34,108 bases of DNA from Anaerolineaceae bacterium (GTDB lineage Bacteria > Chloroflexota > Anaerolineae > Anaerolineales > Villigracilaceae). Position 1 is the first letter of the stretch, and every line of letters starts with the position of its first letter. Shown piece after piece: positions 30,869 to 34,108 of this stretch. The stretch lies in assembly GCA_009885445.1 (NCBI GenBank), contig VFKQ01000264.1, positions 1 to 34,108 of the forward strand. Reading direction: 5' to 3'. The position numbers and the translations under genes were made by a program. The notes below the pieces were generated by a model that had not been told where the DNA came from, searched no databases, and was given only the letters and a program-made list of their open reading frames with translations.

Positions 30869-32347
30869 TTGGAACCCCTTAACTTTATCAACGGCCAATG
30901 GCAAAAAGGCCACAGCGGACAATCTTTTGACACGCTCAACCCCGCAAACGAGTCTATCATCGCCAGCATCGTCGCCGCAGACGTGACGGATGTGGAGGCC
31001 GCTGTCCAAGCCGCCAAAGATGCCTTCAACCCCTGGCGGCTGACCCCCGCTCCTCTGCGCGGTGAATTGCTTTTTCGTGTGGCTGAAATTTTGCGCGAGC
31101 GCAAAGAAGAACTCGCACAACTTTTAACTAAAGACATGGGCAAGGTCATCGCCGAGGCGCGCGGAGATGTGCAAGAGGCGATTGACATGGCCTACTTCAT
31201 GGGCGGCGAAGGACGTCGTCTGCTCGGTTACACTGCGCCTGTGGAGATGCACAATAAATTCGGCATGGCCGTGCGCGACCCATCCGGCGTCGTCGGCATC
31301 ATCACGCCGTGGAATTTTCCCATCGCTGTGCCCTCGTGGAAAATTTTCCCCGCGCTCGTGGCGGGCAACACCCTCGTCTGGAAGCCCTCGCCAGAGACGC
31401 CCGCGATTTCTGCGGCCTTTGTTAAAGTGTTTGAAGATGCGGGCATTCCGAAAGGCGTATTCAATTTGATTCTCGCCCCGGGTGCGGACGTGGGCCGCGC
31501 ACTCGTCTCGCACCCCGATGTGCGCGTGATTTCGTTCACTGGCTCCACCGCCACGGGACGCGCCATTGCTCAAGATGCCGCGCGACTCAATAAAAAAGTC
31601 TCGCTCGAAATGGGCGGCAAAAATGCCATCATCGTCATGGAAGATGCGAATCTCGAACTCGTCAGCGACGCGACGCTTTGGTCCGCCTTCGGCACAAGCG
31701 GACAGCGTTGCACGGCCGCGAGTCGCTTAATTGTGCAAAAAGGCGTGGCGGGCAAGTTGAAAGAATCTTTGCTGGCGCGCACCAAGCAACTTAAACTCGG
31801 TGACGGACTCAACGCCAAGACAGACGTTGGGCCGGTGATCAACAAAGTGGCACAAGAGCGCATCCACGGATTCGTGCAGGCTGGCAAGAAAGAGGGCGCT
31901 CGAGCCCTCGTCGGCGCGGAGATGACCGCCGTAGACGGCAAAGGATTCTTCTACGAGCCGACTCTCTTCGACGGCGTCCTCCCAGGGTCCATGCTCGAGC
32001 GTGATGAAATTTTCGGGCCGGTGCTTTCGATCATCGAGTTCAACACGCTCGAAGAGGCGATTGAAATTAATAATCATTCGCAGTACGGACTCTCCACTTC
32101 GATCTTCACCCAAGATGTGAACCGCGCCTTCACCGCCATGCGCGACATCGCCAGCGGACTGGTCTACATCAACCACGGCACCACCGGCGCGGAGATTCAA
32201 TTTCCATTCGGCGGCGTGCGCGGCACGGGCAATGGCCATCGCGAGGCCGGTCAGGCCGCGCTCGAAGTGTTCACCGAGTGGAAATCCATTTATGTGGATT
32301 ACTCCGGCAAGCTCCAGCGCGCGCAGATCGATAATCGCGAGGAATAA
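30869..32347 (+). CDS. Aldehyde dehydrogenase family protein
   Basis: A 492-residue NAD(P)-dependent aldehyde dehydrogenase. N149 is in TPWNF, the general base E247 in LEMGGKN, and the catalytic C281 in [18 protein letters not shown] and [28 protein letters not shown] cover the C-terminal conserved region. It oxidises an aldehyde to the acid; the true substrate is not clear, and it is most like semialdehyde-type family members. Translation starts at TTG 30869, four bases after GGAGGA. No in-frame ATG gives the conserved INGQW start. It is flanked on both sides by REP palindromes. Confidence 0.93.
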   Translation: MEPLNFINGQWQKGHSGQSFDTLNPANESIIASIVAADVTDVEAAVQAAKDAFNPWRLTPAPLRGELLFRVAEILRERKEELAQLLTKDMGKVIAEARGDVQEAIDMAYFMGGEGRRLLGYTAPVEMHNKFGMAVRDPSGVVGIITPWNFPIAVPSWKIFPALVAGNTLVWKPSPETPAISAAFVKVFEDAGIPKGVFNLILAPGADVGRALVSHPDVRVISFTGSTATGRAIAQDAARLNKKVSLEMGGKNAIIVMEDANLELVSDATLWSAFGTSGQRCTAASRLIVQKGVAGKLKESLLARTKQLKLGDGLNAKTDVGPVINKVAQERIHGFVQAGKKEGARALVGAEMTAVDGKGFFYEPTLFDGVLPGSMLERDEIFGPVLSIIEFNTLEEAIEINNHSQYGLSTSIFTQDVNRAFTAMRDIASGLVYINHGTTGAEIQFPFGGVRGTGNGHREAGQAALEVFTEWKSIYVDYSGKLQRAQIDNREE

Positions 32348-32353
32348 TCTTTT

Positions 32354-32386
32354 CCGTAGGGGCGCAGCAATGCTGCGCCCCTACGG
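32354..32386. repeat. REP-type palindrome 2
   Basis: Perfect 16-base arms (CCGTAGGGGCGCAGCA and complement) around one A. It begins seven bases after the aldehyde dehydrogenase stop. Same family as 30712, 32713 and 32960. Confidence 0.9.
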
Positions 32387-32404
32387 TTGGTCATCCAAAA
32401 TCTC

Positions 32405-32716
32405 ATGACGAAAAAGAATTTTTATCTCCTGTGCGCAATTCTCGGCTTCATCATCCCCTGGAGCGTTGTAATTTCCGGCATCACAACGCAGGCGCCGCTC
32501 ACGCACATGTTCCGCATTCTCTTTGCCAACACCTATAGCGGCGCGTTCACGGCAGACTTGATGTTTTCGCTTTTCGTCTTTTGGGTGTTTGTGTTTAACG
32601 AGACGCGCAGGCTGGGCATGAAAAACGCATGGACCTACATGCTCTCCTCTGCCTTCCTCGGCCTCGCGTTCACATTTCCACTGTTCCTATTTTTCCGCGA
32701 ACGGGAAATAAAGTAG
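32405..32716 (+). CDS. DUF2834 domain membrane protein
   Basis: A 103-residue protein with three hydrophobic segments (LLCAILGFIIPWSVVISGI, ADLMFSLFVFWVFVF and MLSSAFLGLAFTFPLFLFF). FTADLMFSLFVFWVFVFNETRRLGMKNAW is the DUF2834 hallmark. The function is unknown. ATG 32405 is used; a TTG at 32387 lies just past a palindrome and gives no conserved sequence. Its TAG stop is supplied by the first bases of the next REP element (GTAG), so the element inserted at or replaced the original gene end. Confidence 0.85.
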   Translation: MTKKNFYLLCAILGFIIPWSVVISGITTQAPLTHMFRILFANTYSGAFTADLMFSLFVFWVFVFNETRRLGMKNAWTYMLSSAFLGLAFTFPLFLFFREREIK

Positions 32717-32741
32717 GGGCGCAGCAATGCTGCGCCCCTAC
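32713..32741. repeat. REP-type palindrome 3, overlapping a stop codon
   Basis: 14-base arms GTAGGGGCGCAGCA and complement around one A, perfect. The TAG at 32714-32716 in the left arm ends the DUF2834 gene. The ATG in its centre is in frame with iscX but is not the likely start. Confidence 0.92.
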
Positions 32742-32750
32742 CACGATGCC

Positions 32751-32954
32751 ATGTCTCTCCACTGGGAAGCCACCTTCGCCATCGCCATGGAACTGCGCCG
32801 CCAACACGCGGACGTGGACATCGAGGCCGTGTCGCTAAAACAAATTCTGGATTGGACTCTCGCGCTCCCTGAATTCGACGACGATCCAGCGCTAGTGAAC
32901 GATGATATTTTGTACGCGATCTATCAGGATTGGTTTGAAGAAAATTTACAATAA
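32751..32954 (+). CDS. iscX: IscX-like Fe-S assembly protein
   Basis: A 67-residue acidic protein with the IscX pattern: MSLHWEATFAIAMELRRQHADVD start, LKQILDWTLALPEFDDDP in the centre and ILYAIYQDWFEENL at the end. IscX (YfhJ) binds IscS and acts as an adaptor or iron-linked regulator in Fe-S cluster assembly. ATG 32751 matches the usual IscX start; an in-frame ATG at 32727 lies inside the REP element. There are no other isc genes in the window, but the next gene is an Mrp/ApbC-type Fe-S carrier, so the pair probably works together. Confidence 0.88.
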   Translation: MSLHWEATFAIAMELRRQHADVDIEAVSLKQILDWTLALPEFDDDPALVNDDILYAIYQDWFEENLQ

Positions 32955-32959
32955 ATGGA

Positions 32960-32990
32960 TGTAGGGGCACGGCGTCGCCGTGCCCCTACA
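32960..32990. repeat. REP-type palindrome 4, variant core
   Basis: The outer arms TGTAGGGGC / GCCCCTACA are shared with the other copies, but the inner part is ACGGCG / CGCCGT around T. All 15 pairs are intact, so the core has changed on both arms. It lies six bases after the iscX stop. Confidence 0.9.
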
Positions 32991-33015
32991 AATCAGAAAA
33001 AAAATTGGAAACCAA

Positions 33016-34095
33016 ATGACAAACAATATCACGCAAGAAAATATTCTCGCCGCGCTGAGCAAGGTGCAGGAACCCGATTTACATCAAGACCTGGTCACGC
33101 TCAACATGGTGCGCGACATTGAGATCGCGGACGGCAACGTGTCGTTTATGATCATGCTGACGACTCCGGCGTGCCCGTTTCGGGCGCGGATCGAGCGCGA
33201 GGCCAAAGAGGCGGTGATGACCATTGCTGGCGTCAAATCCGTCGAAGTGAAAATGGACTCGGACGTGCCCAATGACGGGCGCGCGCGCGGTCTCGTCAAC
33301 ATGCCGATTCGCAACGCCATCGCGGTCGGGTCGGGCAAGGGCGGCGTTGGAAAATCTACTGTCGCGGTTAATCTCGCCGTGTCGCTGGCGATGAGCGGCG
33401 CGCGCGTCGGCCTGATGGACGCCGACATTTACGGCCCCAACGTGCCGACGATGATGGGCATCGAAAAACTACCGCCGCCCGTTGGCAAAAAAATGATTCC
33501 GGCCGAGGCGCATGGCGTGAAAGTTATTTCGATGGGACTGTTGGTCAAGCCCGGCCAACCGCTGATCTGGCGCGGCCCGATGCTCAACTCCGCCATCCGT
33601 CAATTTTTGAGCGACGTCGAATGGGGCGAGCTGGATTATTTAATCGTCGACCTCCCGCCCGGAACGGGTGACGCTTCGTTGAGCCTCGCCCAGTCCCTGC
33701 CGTTGAGCGGCGCGGTCGTCGTCACTTTGCCGCAACTCGTCTCGCTCGAAGATGCCAGCCGCGGACTCGAAATGTTTCGCAAGTTGGAAGTGCCACTGCT
33801 CGGCGTCGTCGAAAATATGTCCTATCTCGAATTACCCGACGGCACGCGCATGGACATTTTCGGCAGCGGAGGCGGCGCTCGACTCGCGGCGGCGGCGGGT
33901 GTGCCCTACCTGGGCGGCGCGCCCATCGACCAGAACGTGCGCATCGGCGGCGACACGGGCCAGCCCATCGTCGTCTCGTTCCCCGATTCGCCCGTGGCCA
34001 AAGCCCTGACCGAGATCGCGCAAAAAATTGCTGCGCAGGTGAGCGTCAATGCGTTGAGTGGTGGCAAGCCGATGGAAATTAATATTGTTGGTTAG
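33016..34095 (+). CDS. Mrp/ApbC family P-loop ATPase
   Basis: A 359-residue protein. Residues 1 to about 85 are a MIP18/DUF59 domain with TTPACPFR. The ParA-like ATPase follows, with the deviant Walker A GSGKGGVGKST at 105-115, DADIYGPNVP at about 135-144 and YLIVDLPPGTGD near 208-219. The family carries Fe-S clusters to apoproteins. Where most members have a CxxC after ENMSY, this one has LELPDGTRMD (271-280), with no cysteine. GGAA lies seven bases before ATG 33016. An in-frame GTG at 32980 is inside the REP element and is not used. It follows iscX. Confidence 0.93.
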   Translation: MTNNITQENILAALSKVQEPDLHQDLVTLNMVRDIEIADGNVSFMIMLTTPACPFRARIEREAKEAVMTIAGVKSVEVKMDSDVPNDGRARGLVNMPIRNAIAVGSGKGGVGKSTVAVNLAVSLAMSGARVGLMDADIYGPNVPTMMGIEKLPPPVGKKMIPAEAHGVKVISMGLLVKPGQPLIWRGPMLNSAIRQFLSDVEWGELDYLIVDLPPGTGDASLSLAQSLPLSGAVVVTLPQLVSLEDASRGLEMFRKLEVPLLGVVENMSYLELPDGTRMDIFGSGGGARLAAAAGVPYLGGAPIDQNVRIGGDTGQPIVVSFPDSPVAKALTEIAQKIAAQVSVNALSGGKPMEINIVG

Positions 34096-34108
34096 GTGTT
34101 TAACGTAA

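Noticed and set aside
32727-32750. IscX starting at the ATG inside the REP element
   Set aside because: IscX homologues begin at the M-S/G-L-x-W found at 32751; the extra eight residues are repeat-derived.
32980-33015. Mrp starting at GTG 32980
   Set aside because: That codon lies in the right arm of a REP palindrome. ATG 33016 has a ribosome site and a normal N-terminus.
1-34108. tRNA, rRNA or tmRNA genes
   Set aside because: Gaps were read for cloverleaf-like patterns and conserved rRNA sequence. None was convincing by eye; a tRNAscan and Rfam search would settle it.

Overview
The window looks like a chromosomal segment of a Chloroflexota bacterium, most likely Anaerolineae-like. This is an inference from gene content (MoxR/DUF58/DUF4129 cluster, GldG-type ABC cluster, caa3 oxidase with a CtaA-CtaB fusion, DUF2652 protein) and from the many short palindromic intergenic repeats. 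No rRNA, tRNA, CRISPR array or transposase gene was seen.

Layout. 0.2-4.8 kb (minus strand): a tightly packed DUF4129 / small membrane protein / MoxR ATPase / DUF58 / membrane protein / DUF2442 operon. 4.9-7.2 kb (plus): glmS, preceded by what reads as a glmS self-cleaving ribozyme with an unusually long P1 stem and an insertion in the P2 loop. 7.35-11.4 kb (plus): an ABC exporter operon (ATPase, permease, GldG-like, DUF4340) behind a clear sigma-70 promoter. 11.7-12.9 kb (plus): the primary sigma factor, ending at a bidirectional terminator. 13.1-20.3 kb (minus): an A2-type caa3 cytochrome c oxidase operon. It holds coxB fused to cytochrome c, a small membrane protein, coxA, and a fused subunit IV-III, followed by assembly genes (SCO, a cupredoxin-like protein, SURF1, a half-size CtaA fused to CtaB). 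Bcp peroxiredoxin lies upstream.

20.9-25.5 kb is an accessory island. A three-gene minus-strand operon encodes an EACC1-like membrane adaptor, a caspase-family protease with an EF-hand-like loop and a long coiled coil, and a highly repetitive Gly/Ala/Ile membrane protein with a SHOCT-like N-terminus. This is the best candidate for an undescribed conflict or cell-death system. It is bracketed by two decayed RHS-gene tails carrying the same palindrome cluster. Next to it are a DUF4160-DUF2442 pair and a duplicated 3' fragment of the neighbouring glycosyltransferase gene.

25.5-34.1 kb: a GT4 glycosyltransferase (minus), then on the plus strand a DUF2652-SRPBCC protein, a membrane protein, a membrane-anchored beta-propeller with a cytosolic zinc ribbon, an aldehyde dehydrogenase, a DUF2834 protein, IscX and an Mrp/ApbC ATPase. 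The last five of these are separated by four REP-like palindromes, one per gap. IscX and Mrp suggest a small Fe-S unit.
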